This document shows, one piece after another, positions 1-8,574 of a stretch of DNA of 28,948 nt. Numbering within the stretch: the stretch's first letter is position 1; each line of letters opens with the position of its first letter. Position numbers and translations under genes: made by a program. Origin of the DNA: Gemella haemolysans (GTDB lineage Bacteria; Bacillota; Bacilli; Staphylococcales; Gemellaceae); assembly GCF_901873445.1 (NCBI RefSeq), contig NZ_CABFLN010000020.1:1-28948 (forward strand), read 5' to 3'. The notes below the pieces were generated by a model, which worked only from the letters and a program-made list of their open reading frames with translations, was not told the origin of the DNA and made no database searches.

Positions 1-28
1 TCAAATTGTTGTGATTAACAACTTTTAT

Positions 29-57
29 ATTTTAACATTTTTAAAATTCTTTGTCAA
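29..57 (-). promoter_or_regulatory. Tandem promoter 1 (leftmost)
   Basis: On the minus strand: TTGACA (57-52), 17-bp spacer, TAAAAT (34-29). It is followed by a GTTGT/ACAAC dyad near the expected transcript start. The -35 matches consensus 6 of 6. Confidence 0.75.
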
Positions 58-115
58 GTCTTTTTTAAAACTTTTTTAAAAATGTTTTTCCGTCTTCAAC
101 GAGAAGACTTTTACT

Positions 116-144
116 ATTTTATCATTCATTTAAGTTTTTGTCAA
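116..144 (-). promoter_or_regulatory. Tandem promoter 2
   Basis: On the minus strand: TTGACA (144-139), 17-bp spacer, TAAAAT (121-116). It is followed by a GTCTTC-TCGTT-GAAGAC dyad. Confidence 0.75.
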
Positions 145-225
145 GAAGTTTTTGCATTTTTTAAAACTTTTTAACCGTTTACTTTACTAATGTGAATGAC
201 CTTGTCTTTTCTTTGAGACTTTTTT

Positions 226-254
226 ATTTTAACATTTCTTTTGTTCTTTGTCAA
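226..254 (-). promoter_or_regulatory. Tandem promoter 3
   Basis: On the minus strand: TTGACA (254-249), 17-bp spacer, TAAAAT (231-226). The downstream dyad is reduced to GTCT/AGAC. Confidence 0.75.
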
Positions 255-330
255 GAAGTTTTTTCTAATATCTTAACATTTGTTATTTTGAAATGTTTTA
301 TTGTTCGTCTTCTATCAGAAGACTTTTATT

Positions 331-359
331 ATTCTATCATTAACTATTAATCATGTCAA
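331..359 (-). promoter_or_regulatory. Tandem promoter 4
   Basis: On the minus strand: TTGACA (359-354), 17-bp spacer, TAGAAT (336-331). It is followed by GTCTTC-TGATA-GAAGAC and then a second dyad AACATTT/AAATGTT. Confidence 0.78.
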
Positions 360-423
360 GTTTTTTTAAAACTTTTTTCTTAATATTTAAAATTTAGAGA
401 TTGCCTTTAAGAAGACTTTTATT

Positions 424-452
424 ATTCTACCATCTTCATATTATTATGTCAA
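424..452 (-). promoter_or_regulatory. Tandem promoter 5 (rightmost)
   Basis: On the minus strand: TTGACA (452-447), 17-bp spacer, TAGAAT (429-424). The GTCTTC half of the dyad is present but its partner is not. Confidence 0.75.
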
Positions 453-498
453 CATGTTTTTGTATTTTCTTATTATTTTATTTTATAGCTATTAATGT

Positions 499-542
499 AT
501 ATAGAAGAGGATACTATTATACTCTAGTACCCTCTTCTATAT
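499..542 (-). terminator. Strong hairpin after nadE, probable terminator
   Basis: An 18-bp stem with one mismatch (ATAGAAGAGGATACTA at 501-516 against 525-540) and an 8-nt loop lies just past the nadE stop. The T-rich tail is better on the plus strand than on the minus strand, where the following bases are only partly T-rich. It could therefore act in both directions, or as an RNA-stabilising 3' hairpin separating nadE from the promoter array. Confidence 0.55.
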
Positions 543-553
543 TTTATTTTCTT

Positions 554-1375
554 CTATATATTATAAAAATCAAATACTGTAACTGGTAGATTACGCTTGT
601 GTTCAGATTTTATATAGCGCCCTTCTATTACTTCTCTTATTTCATCCGGTACAACCTTACCTTCTAAATAATCATCTATATTATCATATGTAACACCTAG
701 AGCTACTTCATCTTCTAACGCAGGTCTATCTTCTTCTAAATCTGCAGTTGGTTTTTTCAAATATAAGTGTTCTGGACAATCTAAAGCTTTTAATATTGCC
801 TTACCTTGTCTTTTATTTAATCTATATAATGGTACAATATCTGCTCCTCCATCACCGTGTTTTGTAAAAAATCCTGTAATTGCTTCTGCCGCGTGATCTG
901 TTCCAACAACTATACCTTTATTCATTGTAGCAATTGAATATTGAGCTTTCATTCTTTCTCTTGCCTTCTCATTTCCTTTAGCAAAATCGGAAATTTCTAC
1001 TCCTGCTATTTTTAATGAATTTACACTAGCATCTACTGCGTCCTTAATATTCACTGTATATACCTTATCAGGTTTTATGAATTGCAATGCATCATTACAA
1101 TCGGCTTCATCAAATTGCTCACCATACGGAAGTCTTACTGCAATAAAAGTATATTCTTCTCCCGTTTCTTCTTTCAGTTCATTAATAGCCATTTGACATA
1201 GCTTACCACATAATGTCGAATCTTGACCACCCGATATACCTAAAACAAGACTTCTTATAAAACTATTTTTCTTAATGTAGTCTTTTAAAAAATTAATAGT
1301 TAGTCTAATCTCCTCATCAACATTAATTTCAGCTTTACATCTTAATTTTTTTATTACTTCTTGTTGTAATGCCAT
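554..1375 (-). CDS. nadE: NH3-dependent NAD(+) synthetase
   Basis: NadE converts nicotinate adenine dinucleotide, ATP and ammonia to NAD+, the last step of NAD synthesis, in the cytoplasm. The 273-residue length is that of the stand-alone ammonia-dependent family, with no glutaminase domain. The PP-loop ATP pyrophosphatase motif SGGQDS lies near residue 48, and the conserved stretch [19 protein letters not shown] with downstream KPTADLEE is typical of the family. The ATG is preceded by AGGTGAG. It begins 11 bp after the pncB stop, so the two genes form an NAD salvage operon. A strong hairpin follows the stop. I see no anomaly. Confidence 0.97.
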   Translation of the reverse strand: MALQQEVIKKLRCKAEINVDEEIRLTINFLKDYIKKNSFIRSLVLGISGGQDSTLCGKLCQMAINELKEETGEEYTFIAVRLPYGEQFDEADCNDALQFIKPDKVYTVNIKDAVDASVNSLKIAGVEISDFAKGNEKARERMKAQYSIATMNKGIVVGTDHAAEAITGFFTKHGDGGADIVPLYRLNKRQGKAILKALDCPEHLYLKKPTADLEEDRPALEDEVALGVTYDNIDDYLEGKVVPDEIREVIEGRYIKSEHKRNLPVTVFDFYNI

Positions 1376-1386
1376 TTTCTCACCTA

Positions 1387-2829
1387 TTAATTTGATTTTT
1401 TTGTTACTTTTTTCAATATTGTATTTCTATTTTCCCAACATTCTGTACTTAAATCCACCGGATAGAACTCAGGGTTTAATAATCGTAAGTACTCATTCCA
1501 TAGTAGTTTTTTATTTTCTTTAAAGTATTCTGCACTTTCTTGTACTGTTGGAACTTCATAGATTTGCTTTCCATCTTTAAAAATATCTACATGTAGATCT
1601 CTTGCTTCAAAGTTTTTAACTTCTTTTTCTAAATATGTATGGGTCGGGTGGAATAATTTTATACTTGGCTCTGCACTTACATCTTCTTTTTCTAGGGCAA
1701 TGTAATCACCTGCTGCCATTCCTGTATCTTTATTTATTATTCTATAAACTTTTTTAATACCTGGAATAGTTAATTTACCTGGATTTTCTGAAACTTTTAG
1801 TCTATCAATCATCTCTCCGTTATTATTTTCTAAACATGCAAGTTTATACACTGCACCCAACGCTGGATTATCGTAAGCAGTTATAAGTTTAGTTCCAACA
1901 CCCCATGCATCAATTCTAGCACCTTGTTGTTTAAGGTGAGTAATTGTATCTTCATCTAGGTCGTTTGATGCTACTATTTTAGCATTTGGGTATCCCGCTT
2001 CATCTAACATTTTTCTAGCTGCTTTAGAAAGATAAGCGATGTCTCCTGAATCTAATCTAATACCTAAGAAATTAATTTCATCTTTCAATTCGTCTGCAAC
2101 TTTAATAGCTGTCGGAATTCCTGAACGCAATGTATCATAAGTATCAACTAAGAAGTAACAATCTTTATGTGCCGCAGCATATTTTTTAAATGCAATTTCT
2201 TCATCTTCATACGCTTGAACAAATGAATGAGCATGCGTTCCACTACATGGAATATTAAATAGTTTTGCTGCTTTTACATTACTTGTCGCTTCAAATCCTC
2301 CAATTACTGAAGCACGAGTACCCCATATCGCTGCATCAAATTCATGAGCACGACGCGTTCCGAATTCCATACAAACTTCATCTGGACATAAGTGCTTGAT
2401 TCTTGCAGCTTTTGTCGCTATTAAGATTTGATAGTTAACTATATTTAATATAGCAGTTTCCATAATTTGAGCTTGAATTAGTGGTGCCTCAATTCTTAAA
2501 AGAGGTTCATTCCCGAAAACAATCTCTCCTTCTTTCACACAACGTATATTTCCAGTGAATTTCATTTTACTTAAGTAATCTAAATAATCCTCTGCATAAC
2601 CTAATTCACGTAAAAAATCTATATCTGATTCAGAGAATTCAAACGAGTTCACATAATCGATAATTTTGGCAAGTCCAGCGAATACTGCATACCCTCCACC
2701 AAATGGTATTTTTCTAAAATACACATCAAAATACGACTTTCTTTCGTGTATTCCATCTTTGAAGTACGCATAGCCCATGTTAATTTGATAAAGATCGGTA
2801 TGCAATGCATCCCCTTGATATTTATTCAT
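1387..2829 (-). CDS. pncB: Nicotinate phosphoribosyltransferase
   Basis: PncB couples nicotinate and PRPP to nicotinate mononucleotide in the Preiss-Handler NAD salvage pathway. The N-terminal [17 protein letters not shown], the central [15 protein letters not shown] (family active-site region with the conserved histidines) and [11 protein letters not shown] with ASNDLDE are characteristic. I place the start at the ATG at 2829 (MNKYQGDAL), giving 480 residues, because GGAGG sits 6-7 bases before it. An in-frame ATG at 2853 would add eight residues but lacks a good ribosome site. nadE follows directly and supplies the last step of the same pathway. Confidence 0.96.
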   Translation of the reverse strand: MNKYQGDALHTDLYQINMGYAYFKDGIHERKSYFDVYFRKIPFGGGYAVFAGLAKIIDYVNSFEFSESDIDFLRELGYAEDYLDYLSKMKFTGNIRCVKEGEIVFGNEPLLRIEAPLIQAQIMETAILNIVNYQILIATKAARIKHLCPDEVCMEFGTRRAHEFDAAIWGTRASVIGGFEATSNVKAAKLFNIPCSGTHAHSFVQAYEDEEIAFKKYAAAHKDCYFLVDTYDTLRSGIPTAIKVADELKDEINFLGIRLDSGDIAYLSKAARKMLDEAGYPNAKIVASNDLDEDTITHLKQQGARIDAWGVGTKLITAYDNPALGAVYKLACLENNNGEMIDRLKVSENPGKLTIPGIKKVYRIINKDTGMAAGDYIALEKEDVSAEPSIKLFHPTHTYLEKEVKNFEARDLHVDIFKDGKQIYEVPTVQESAEYFKENKKLLWNEYLRLLNPEFYPVDLSTECWENRNTILKKVTKKSN

Positions 2830-2869
2830 AATTTCCTCCGATTTATGTATCATTAAATTTGTTATCTAT

Positions 2870-2898
2870 ATATTAACATTTTAGCAACTTTTTAACAA
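2870..2898 (-). promoter_or_regulatory. Promoter of pncB-nadE
   Basis: Minus strand TTGTTA (2898-2893), 17 bp, TAATAT (2875-2870), about 40 bp before the pncB ATG. Confidence 0.55.
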
Positions 2899-3039
2899 AT
2901 ATTTATACTTAAATATATTGAATTAAATACTACAAAAATAATCTTCAAATGTCTATACGTTATATGTATCAATTATTCATTCTATTAACTATAGAAAGTA
3001 TTTTTTTATAATATATTTTTTACATTAACACCTTAGTAT

Positions 3040-3081
3040 ATAAAAAATAAAAAAGTAACAAGGTGTTAACCCCTGTTACTT
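3040..3081 (-). terminator. Intrinsic terminator overlapping the divIC 3' end
   Basis: Minus-strand stem AAGTAACA (3081-3074) pairs with TGTTACTT (3060-3053) and is followed by TTTTATTTTTTA. The upstream arm lies inside the last codons of divIC. A second, mutually exclusive pairing exists between AAGGTGTTAA and TTAACACCTT (about 3027-3069). Confidence 0.8.
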
Positions 3082-3644
3082 CTTTGATTATTAATGTTTG
3101 AATTTCTATTAGTTGCTCTTTGAGCCTGATTTTTTTCATCTTTTTCATTGTTTTCATCTTCATCAGGAGAGTTATTATCAGTTTTTTTAGTTGATTTCTT
3201 ATCATCTTTTTTAGCTAATTCTGGGATTTTACTATCATCGATTCGACCGTTATTATCTTCGGATTTTTCCAAATTGCCATCCATAATAGATTTTATTGCT
3301 GCCTGTAAAAAGTTTTCTTGCAACGGAATATTAAAAATCAATTCTCCTTGATAACTTAGACCATACTCTTGTCTTACTAAGTCAGTAATAAAATAAGGAT
3401 CTTTTAACTTATCAATTACAAGTTCATTAACCTTGTTCTCTTTATCTAGATTTTCAATCATTTTATTCTGCTCTGCTAATTGTGAATTTATTTGTTTCTT
3501 ATCACGTATGTATAAAAAAGTTTGCAACAATGTTACAGATAATGCAAAAGTCATAATAACTAATATAATAAACTTACGACGTTTTCTATATTTAGCTTTA
3601 GCCTTTAGCACATCTTTTTTAAACTGACTATTCTGTTCTCTCAT
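3066..3644 (-). CDS. divIC: DivIC/FtsB-type septum formation initiator with acidic tail
   Basis: This is a bitopic division protein expected to act with FtsL and DivIB in septal wall synthesis. The sequence shows a basic cytoplasmic N-terminus (KAKYRKRRK, residues 14-23), one membrane segment (about 25-45), a coiled coil (about 48-85) and the extracellular DPYFITDLVRQEYGL motif that is usual for DivIC. The family is commonly about 100-130 residues. Here 192 residues include a low-complexity Lys/Asp/Asn-rich tail from about residue 125 to the end. Its start overlaps the rqcP stop by 17 bp, so translation is probably coupled. The order rqcP-divIC is conserved in Firmicutes, and the yabP/yabQ genes of sporulating relatives are absent. 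Confidence 0.88.
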   Translation of the reverse strand: MREQNSQFKKDVLKAKAKYRKRRKFIILVIMTFALSVTLLQTFLYIRDKKQINSQLAEQNKMIENLDKENKVNELVIDKLKDPYFITDLVRQEYGLSYQGELIFNIPLQENFLQAAIKSIMDGNLEKSEDNNGRIDDSKIPELAKKDDKKSTKKTDNNSPDEDENNEKDEKNQAQRATNRNSNINNQRSNRG

Positions 3645-3906
3645 TTTCTACTTCTCTTGATTTTTCTAAAAGAATTTTAAACATTTTTGTTGCATCTTCT
3701 TTTTTAGTGCTATCTTTTAATTCCAACACCTCATACACAACCTCTTTTTTAGCAAAATAAATAGTAATTTCATCCCCTATTTTTAAAGTGCTAGATGGTT
3801 TTGCCTTCTTACCATTAATAGCTATATGTCCCTCTGACGATATATCATTAGCAACCGTTCTTCTTTTGATAATTCTTGATACTTTTAAAAATTTATCCAA
3901 ACGCAT
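3628..3906 (-). CDS. rqcP: S4-domain RNA-binding protein RqcP (YabO/Hsp15-like)
   Basis: This 92-residue S4-domain protein starts MRLDKFLKVSRIIKRRTVAND, the hallmark of the Hsp15/YabO family. GHIAINGKKAKPSSTLKIGDEI completes the S4 fold. In B. subtilis the orthologue binds stalled 50S-tRNA complexes and helps RqcH add alanine tails. That role is taken from the family, not shown here. The ribosome site is AGGGGTGATTAA before the ATG. The gene lies immediately upstream of divIC with a 17-bp overlap, matching known synteny. Confidence 0.9.
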   Translation of the reverse strand: MRLDKFLKVSRIIKRRTVANDISSEGHIAINGKKAKPSSTLKIGDEITIYFAKKEVVYEVLELKDSTKKEDATKMFKILLEKSREVENERTE

Positions 3907-3935
3907 TTAATCACCCCTAAATATTAGTACAATCT

Positions 3936-3964
3936 ATTATCACATATTTATTTACTTTTCGCAA
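3936..3964 (-). promoter_or_regulatory. Promoter of rqcP-divIC
   Basis: Minus strand TTGCGA (3964-3959), 17 bp, extended -10 TGTGATAAT ending at 3936. It is about 30 bp before the ATG. Confidence 0.6.
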
Positions 3965-4021
3965 ATAAAATCTACATTAATATTTTAAATTCATTTTTTA
4001 GATTTCATACTATAAACCTTA

Positions 4022-4090
4022 TAAAAACTTTGGGGACTACCCTTAATCATGATTTCTATAAGAAATCACTCCTAATTAAGTAGCCCCCAA
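4022..4090 (-). terminator. Terminator after pepS
   Basis: A long imperfect hairpin pairs TTGGGG..CTAC..CTTAAT (4030-4049) with ATTAAG.TAG.CCCCCAA (4075-4090), with an inner GATTTCT/AGAAATC stem. On the minus strand it is followed by GTTTTTAT. It separates pepS from the rqcP promoter. Confidence 0.7.
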
Positions 4091-4169
4091 CCAGTTTCTT
4101 TAGTATCATTAGTATAGTATTTATTTTATTAAATCTATACTTTTATATTAAGCTTAGAATTATGTACTT

Positions 4170-5399
4170 CTATGCCCAGTTTCCATCTTTGAAAATAGCT
4201 ATTTCTTTACCATCTTCTGTGTAACCAGTAATATTTGTTGTTGCTTCACCTATCATAAAGTCAACATGAACTAAACTATCGTTAGCTCCCGCTTCTGCTA
4301 ATTGTTCATCAGTCATTTCAGGACCACCTTTAACACATGTTGGATATGCTTTTCCTAACGCAATATGACAAGCTGCATTTTCATCAAATAATGTCTCTAA
4401 GAATAATATTTTCGTGTTAGATATAGGCGAATCAAATGGAACTAAGGCCATTTCCCCAATTCTTCTTGCCCCTTCATCAGTATCTAATAAATTCTTAAGA
4501 ACATCATAACCACGTTCTGCCTCGAAATCTACTACTTTACCATTTTCAAATTTTAACCAGAAATTATCAATTAGTACTCCACCGTAGTTTAATGGTTTTG
4601 CATTATATACAATCCCATTAGTTTCATCTTTGTGAGGCATTGTAAATACTTCTTCAGTTGGAATATTAGCTACAAAACGGTCAGCCTTTTTAGCATAACT
4701 TCCCGCACTTTGCCAAATATGATTTTTCGGAAGTCCTACATATAAGTCTGTTCCTAAGTCATTTGTAATATGTAGTTTCACCAATTCATTTTCATGTAAG
4801 AATTTAGCTTTTTCATCTAGAACTTTAATATGTTCTTCCCAATCTGCAACTGGGTCATTTCCAGTTGAACGACAAGCACTTAGAATTTGATCCCAAAGTT
4901 TTAAGTATGCTTCTTCATCACCTAGTTCAGGATATAGTCTTTTCGCCCATCCAACTGTTGAAGCAGACACAACACACCAAGGGCATTCGTCACTCATGAT
5001 AGATTTCATGTAGTTACGCATCGCTTTAGAACGACCTACCATAGAAGCTTTTAATTTTGCACTATCTACTCCCGCTAATCCATCTGGATCATCACCAATA
5101 ATAGACAAGAATGCTGCTCCTTCATCTAGCTCATCTTGATATTTGTCAATGTACCATTGCCCTACCGTACTTAGAGTTTCTTCTGTTTGATAATTCAAGT
5201 GTAATTTTGTTAACTCTTGATCACGCCATTCTACAGACACTCTTTTAGCCCCTAATTCGTAGCATGCTTCTACTACTTTAGCAACAAAATCACGTGTTTC
5301 TGTACTAGCTCTAACTAAAACTGGTTGATCTTTTTGAATATTTAATCCAACTTTAGCTATAAGTTGTGCATATTTTTTTAATTGTGTGTTTAAATCCAT
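4170..5399 (-). CDS. pepS: M29 family metalloaminopeptidase (PepS/AmpS)
   Basis: This cytoplasmic dimetal aminopeptidase removes N-terminal residues from short peptides. At 409 residues it is full length for the M29 (thermophilic aminopeptidase) family. Expected metal ligands are visible: Glu in TEEVFTMPHKDE (near 250), Glu316 in GEMALVPFDSP, His345 in AACHIALGKAYP, and His378 and Asp380 in LVHVDFMIG, with the conserved Tyr352. The start ATG has GAGGTAAATC upstream. It is transcribed alone, with its own extended -10 and a following terminator, but sits beside four other peptide-use genes. Substrate preference cannot be read from the sequence. Confidence 0.95.
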   Translation of the reverse strand: MDLNTQLKKYAQLIAKVGLNIQKDQPVLVRASTETRDFVAKVVEACYELGAKRVSVEWRDQELTKLHLNYQTEETLSTVGQWYIDKYQDELDEGAAFLSIIGDDPDGLAGVDSAKLKASMVGRSKAMRNYMKSIMSDECPWCVVSASTVGWAKRLYPELGDEEAYLKLWDQILSACRSTGNDPVADWEEHIKVLDEKAKFLHENELVKLHITNDLGTDLYVGLPKNHIWQSAGSYAKKADRFVANIPTEEVFTMPHKDETNGIVYNAKPLNYGGVLIDNFWLKFENGKVVDFEAERGYDVLKNLLDTDEGARRIGEMALVPFDSPISNTKILFLETLFDENAACHIALGKAYPTCVKGGPEMTDEQLAEAGANDSLVHVDFMIGEATTNITGYTEDGKEIAIFKDGNWA

Positions 5400-5463
5400 A
5401 TGATTTACCTCGATTTTTAGACTAAATTTTGAAATAATCGCTAAATTTATTTCAATAATATAT

Positions 5464-5472
5464 ATTATATCA
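5464..5472 (-). promoter_or_regulatory. Extended -10 of pepS
   Basis: Minus strand TGATATAAT, about 65 bp before the pepS ATG. I see no good -35 at 17 bp, so only the -10 is claimed. Confidence 0.45.
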
Positions 5473-5490
5473 CTTTTTATAAAATATTAG

Positions 5491-5522
5491 TAGAAGGTTC
5501 CAAGCGAACTTGAAACCTTCCG
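5491..5522 (-). terminator. Hairpin after pepP
   Basis: 12-bp arms (5493-5504 with 5509-5520, one G-U pair) enclose a TTCG tetraloop on the minus strand. The hairpin starts 9 bp after the pepP stop. The tail is T-poor (TACTAATATTTTAT), so termination is likely but not certain. Confidence 0.65.
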
Positions 5523-5528
5523 TTAAAA

Positions 5529-7322
5529 TTATACTTCTCTAGTGGCTTGTTTTAACCATTCTAATTCTTCACCTTCAAAATGTGGAGCTAAAACTTCAAA
5601 TACTTTTTTATGATAATTGTTCAATTCATATTTATCTTCACTTGTAAGAATAGACACATCAATAGCTTCTAAATCCCAAGGTACAAAAGTCATAACTTCA
5701 AATTCCATAAATTGACCGTATTCATTTTTTACAGTATTTCTAATGATAAGTTCATTTTCTAAACGAATACCATGTGAACCTGAAATATATAATCCTGGTT
5801 CATTAGTCATTGTCATACCATCTTTAAATGGTTCTGATGCACGATATATTCCCCAGTGAATACCTTGTGGACCTTCATGAATATTACCTAGGTAACCAAC
5901 ACCGTGTCCTGTTCCGTGATTAAAGTTTTCATAATCATACATTAATGGTGCACGAGCAAACAAGTCTACGTTTGCTCCAGACATTCCTTCTAAGAATTTA
6001 AGTCTTGATAAACGTAAGTGACATTGAAGTACTCTTGTATAATCACGTTTTAATCTATCACTAACTTCTCCCATTGCTGTAGTACGTGTGATATCAGTTG
6101 ATCCTTCTTCATAGTGAGCTCCTGTATCAGTAAGGAAGAATGTTCCTGTACGTAATGGAATAGATGTTTCTTTTGAAGAAGAATAGTGTATTATTGCTCC
6201 ATTTTCAGCATGTCCACAAATAGGCGCAAAACTTGGACAAATAAATCCACCTTGAGCTTTTCTAAATTCTACAAGTTTATCAGATGCTGAAAGTTCATCT
6301 TCTTGTTCACTTACCCCTTGTTTTACTAATTGTTTTAGCCAGTAGATAAATTTAGTATGAGCTATACCATCTTTCACATGGGCTTTAATAGTATGTTGCA
6401 GCTCAACTTCATTTTTAATAGCTTTCATAAGGATTGTAGGATTACGTCTTTCTACAAGAGTTATTTCTTTTGGAATATTGTTAAATACTGCATAATTTAG
6501 ACAACCTGGGTCAACTAACACTACATCATTTCCTGAGAATTTTTTCACATCTGCATACACATCATTATAAGGTTTAATTTCAACATGATTTTCTGCTAAG
6601 TGTTGTTTTATTTCGTCAGAGAATTTTCTTTCATCAACATATAAGTCTACTTTATCTTCATAAACAACAGCATAACTTAGTAATAACGGGAAGAAATCTA
6701 CATCCATACCGCGGATATTTAACAACCAACCAATATCGTCAAGAGTAGTAATAACGTGGATGTTTGCTCCAACTTCACTCATTTCTTTACGTACTCTTTC
6801 AAGTTTACTAGCAACAGATTCCCCAGCACGTTCTAAGTTTAAATAGAAAGCAGGTGCTTCTGATAACGGTGGACGATCTGTCCAAATTTCATCTACTAAA
6901 TCTACTTCATATTTTACAGTAGCATTTTTACGTTTTAATTTAGTAGCTAAGTCTTTACCTTCACCAAAAGTTACAACACGACCATCAAATCCTAATACAC
7001 CATTTTCCGGTGTGTTTTCAGTAATAAATTCTGCAATAGTAGGAACACCTGGTTCGCACATTTTTTGCAACTCAATTCCAGTTCCTTCTAATTGTTTAGC
7101 ACCTTGTAAGAAATATCGACCATCTGTCCATAATCCTGCAAAATCTTTTGTAACTACTAAAGTCCCAGCAGATCCTGTAAATCCACTCATGAATGCACGA
7201 GCTTTGAAATGTTCCCCTACATATTCACTGTTATGAAAATCAGCTGTTGGAACCATATAAACATCGATTCCATTTTTTTCCATTAATACTCTTAATTGAG
7301 CTATTCTGTCTTTCACTGCCAT
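5529..7322 (-). CDS. pepP: Xaa-Pro aminopeptidase, long M24B form
   Basis: This enzyme releases an N-terminal residue that precedes proline. The 597-residue length and the two N-terminal creatinase-like domains (about 1-300) match the long, eukaryote-like aminopeptidase P subgroup, not the ~350-residue PepP of lactococci. The C-terminal pita-bread domain carries all five metal ligands: two Asp in TDTGAHYEEGSTDITR, His in FNHGTGHGVGYLG, Glu in TNEPGLYISG and Glu in RLENELIIR. GGAGTAAGGAAA precedes the ATG. The upstream region shares a long motif with pip. The product is probably cytoplasmic, as no signal peptide is seen. Confidence 0.95.
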   Translation of the reverse strand: MAVKDRIAQLRVLMEKNGIDVYMVPTADFHNSEYVGEHFKARAFMSGFTGSAGTLVVTKDFAGLWTDGRYFLQGAKQLEGTGIELQKMCEPGVPTIAEFITENTPENGVLGFDGRVVTFGEGKDLATKLKRKNATVKYEVDLVDEIWTDRPPLSEAPAFYLNLERAGESVASKLERVRKEMSEVGANIHVITTLDDIGWLLNIRGMDVDFFPLLLSYAVVYEDKVDLYVDERKFSDEIKQHLAENHVEIKPYNDVYADVKKFSGNDVVLVDPGCLNYAVFNNIPKEITLVERRNPTILMKAIKNEVELQHTIKAHVKDGIAHTKFIYWLKQLVKQGVSEQEDELSASDKLVEFRKAQGGFICPSFAPICGHAENGAIIHYSSSKETSIPLRTGTFFLTDTGAHYEEGSTDITRTTAMGEVSDRLKRDYTRVLQCHLRLSRLKFLEGMSGANVDLFARAPLMYDYENFNHGTGHGVGYLGNIHEGPQGIHWGIYRASEPFKDGMTMTNEPGLYISGSHGIRLENELIIRNTVKNEYGQFMEFEVMTFVPWDLEAIDVSILTSEDKYELNNYHKKVFEVLAPHFEGEELEWLKQATREV

Positions 7323-7426
7323 TTTCCTTACTCCTTTGTTATTTGTTTTTTGTATTTCTGTAACTTTTTAACTCAAATATAGCAAATAAGATTCTTACTA
7401 TATTTATTTAATCTATCACACCCATT

Positions 7427-7463
7427 ATTTTATCATATAATAAAGCGTTTTTCATTATTAATA
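7427..7463 (-). promoter_or_regulatory. pepP upstream motif, also found at pip
   Basis: Minus strand TATTAATAATGAAAAA (7463-7448), 12 bases, TGATAAAAT (7435-7427). TGATAAAAT looks like an extended -10, and the A-rich block covers the -35 region. The same two blocks with the same 12-base gap occur before pip. The leader to the pepP ATG is about 100 bases. Confidence 0.55.
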
Positions 7464-7522
7464 CAAGTCAATACTTATAATTTTCCTAAAATCCATGACT
7501 TAAATATATTTAATTTATATAA

Positions 7523-7565
7523 GAATAGGCCATAACTCGACATCGCTACAGCCTAAACACTATTC
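7523..7565 (-). terminator. Weak hairpin after pip
   Basis: GAATAG (7523-7528) pairs with CTATTC (7560-7565) around inner GGC/GCC pairs, directly after the pip stop. The tail is AT-rich without a T run, so this is a weak candidate. Confidence 0.35.
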
Positions 7566-7573
7566 ATAAATAA

Positions 7574-8536
7574 TTATTTTAATAATTCTTTAAAGTAATC
7601 AGTTGATCTAACTAAAGAATCTACAATTGCAGGTTCTCCTGATGAGTGACCTGATACAACGATATCTAATTTACAATTATTTAATTTTTTACTTAATTCA
7701 TATGCTCCTATAGCACGACAGTCAACATCATAACGACCATGAGCTATTGTAGTAGGAATATCTTTGATAACATCGATATTATTTAAAATCCAATCGTCAT
7801 CATCCCAGAACATATTATTCATCCAGAAGTGACATTCAATAGTTGCCATCGAGATTGCATAATTAATTTCTCCAAAACTTTGTTCTAGGTTTGGATCTGG
7901 ATATAATGTTACTAAGCTTCCTTCCCACATACTCCATTCTTTTGCTGCTACTTCTCTCGTTTCTCTATCTTCACTTGTTAAACGTTTATAATAAGCATGA
8001 ATCATATCATGACGTTCTTCTTTAGGAATGATACTTTCATATCTTTCAAATGATTCTGGATGGATATTACTTGCTCCACCTTTTTCATAAATCCATACAA
8101 TATCTTCTCTTCTTCCTAAGAAAATACCACGTAATACCAATCCTAAAACTCGATCAGGATGTTTAATAGCATAGCAAAGTGATAAAGTAGAACCCCAACT
8201 ACCACCGAACACTAGCCATTTATCAATATTTAAATCTTCTCTTATTTTCTCAATATCTTCAATAATGTGCCAAGTATCATTATTTTCTAGACATGCATGA
8301 GGAGTAGATTTTCCACTTCCACGTTGATCAAATAATATTATACGATAGAATTCAGGATCAAAGTATTGTCTACAACTCGGCACAGTACCACATCCTGGTC
8401 CTCCATGTAGGAATACTACTGGTACCCCATCAGGATTACCACTTTCTTCGTAATAAATTGTGTGCGTATCATCAACTTTTAACATTTTAGAGAAATTCTC
8501 TTTAATAGCAGGATATAATGTTCTTAATTCTGCCAT
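7574..8536 (-). CDS. pip: Proline iminopeptidase (S33)
   Basis: This alpha/beta hydrolase releases N-terminal proline from peptides. At 320 residues it has the family oxyanion motif HGGPGCG (about 45-51), FDQRGSGKS, and the nucleophile elbow GGSWGSTLSLCYA with the catalytic serine near residue 113. The remaining triad members are expected in the ARYDVDCR-type segment (Asp; here HGRYDVDCRA) and in VVSGHSSGEP (His near 297). AGGAGGTG precedes the ATG. It complements PepP, which exposes N-terminal proline. The two genes share an upstream motif, so joint regulation is plausible. Confidence 0.95.
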   Translation of the reverse strand: MAELRTLYPAIKENFSKMLKVDDTHTIYYEESGNPDGVPVVFLHGGPGCGTVPSCRQYFDPEFYRIILFDQRGSGKSTPHACLENNDTWHIIEDIEKIREDLNIDKWLVFGGSWGSTLSLCYAIKHPDRVLGLVLRGIFLGRREDIVWIYEKGGASNIHPESFERYESIIPKEERHDMIHAYYKRLTSEDRETREVAAKEWSMWEGSLVTLYPDPNLEQSFGEINYAISMATIECHFWMNNMFWDDDDWILNNIDVIKDIPTTIAHGRYDVDCRAIGAYELSKKLNNCKLDIVVSGHSSGEPAIVDSLVRSTDYFKELLK

Positions 8537-8574
8537 AATAACACCTCCTATAGTGCAATTTTTTCTACAATTTT

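Larger units (their letters stand above)
1..460 (-). repeat. Array of five degenerate ~100-bp promoter units, no gene
   Basis: This stretch has no credible coding sequence. Read on the minus strand it contains five copies of one pattern: TTGACA, exactly 17 bp, TAAAAT or TAGAAT, then AATAAAAG or a variant, then usually a short dyad. The -35 boxes sit at about 57, 144, 254, 359 and 452, so the periods are 87, 110, 105 and 93 bp. The dyads differ in sequence but keep pairing: GTCTTC/GAAGAC in two units, GTCT/AGAC in one and GTTGT/ACAAC in the leftmost. The rightmost unit lacks a clear one. All promoters point off the left edge, so the driven gene is outside the window. Tandem strong promoters are typical of rRNA or other very highly expressed operons; that link is inference. 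Confidence 0.8.

Noticed and set aside
1..460. Repeats resembling a CRISPR array
   Set aside because: The repeats are long, degenerate and unevenly spaced, and they contain promoter elements. No cas genes are present.
401..589. A 62-codon hydrophobic plus-strand frame in the promoter array
   Set aside because: It lies across a promoter and the nadE hairpin, has no ribosome site, and is composed of AT-rich codons as expected by chance.
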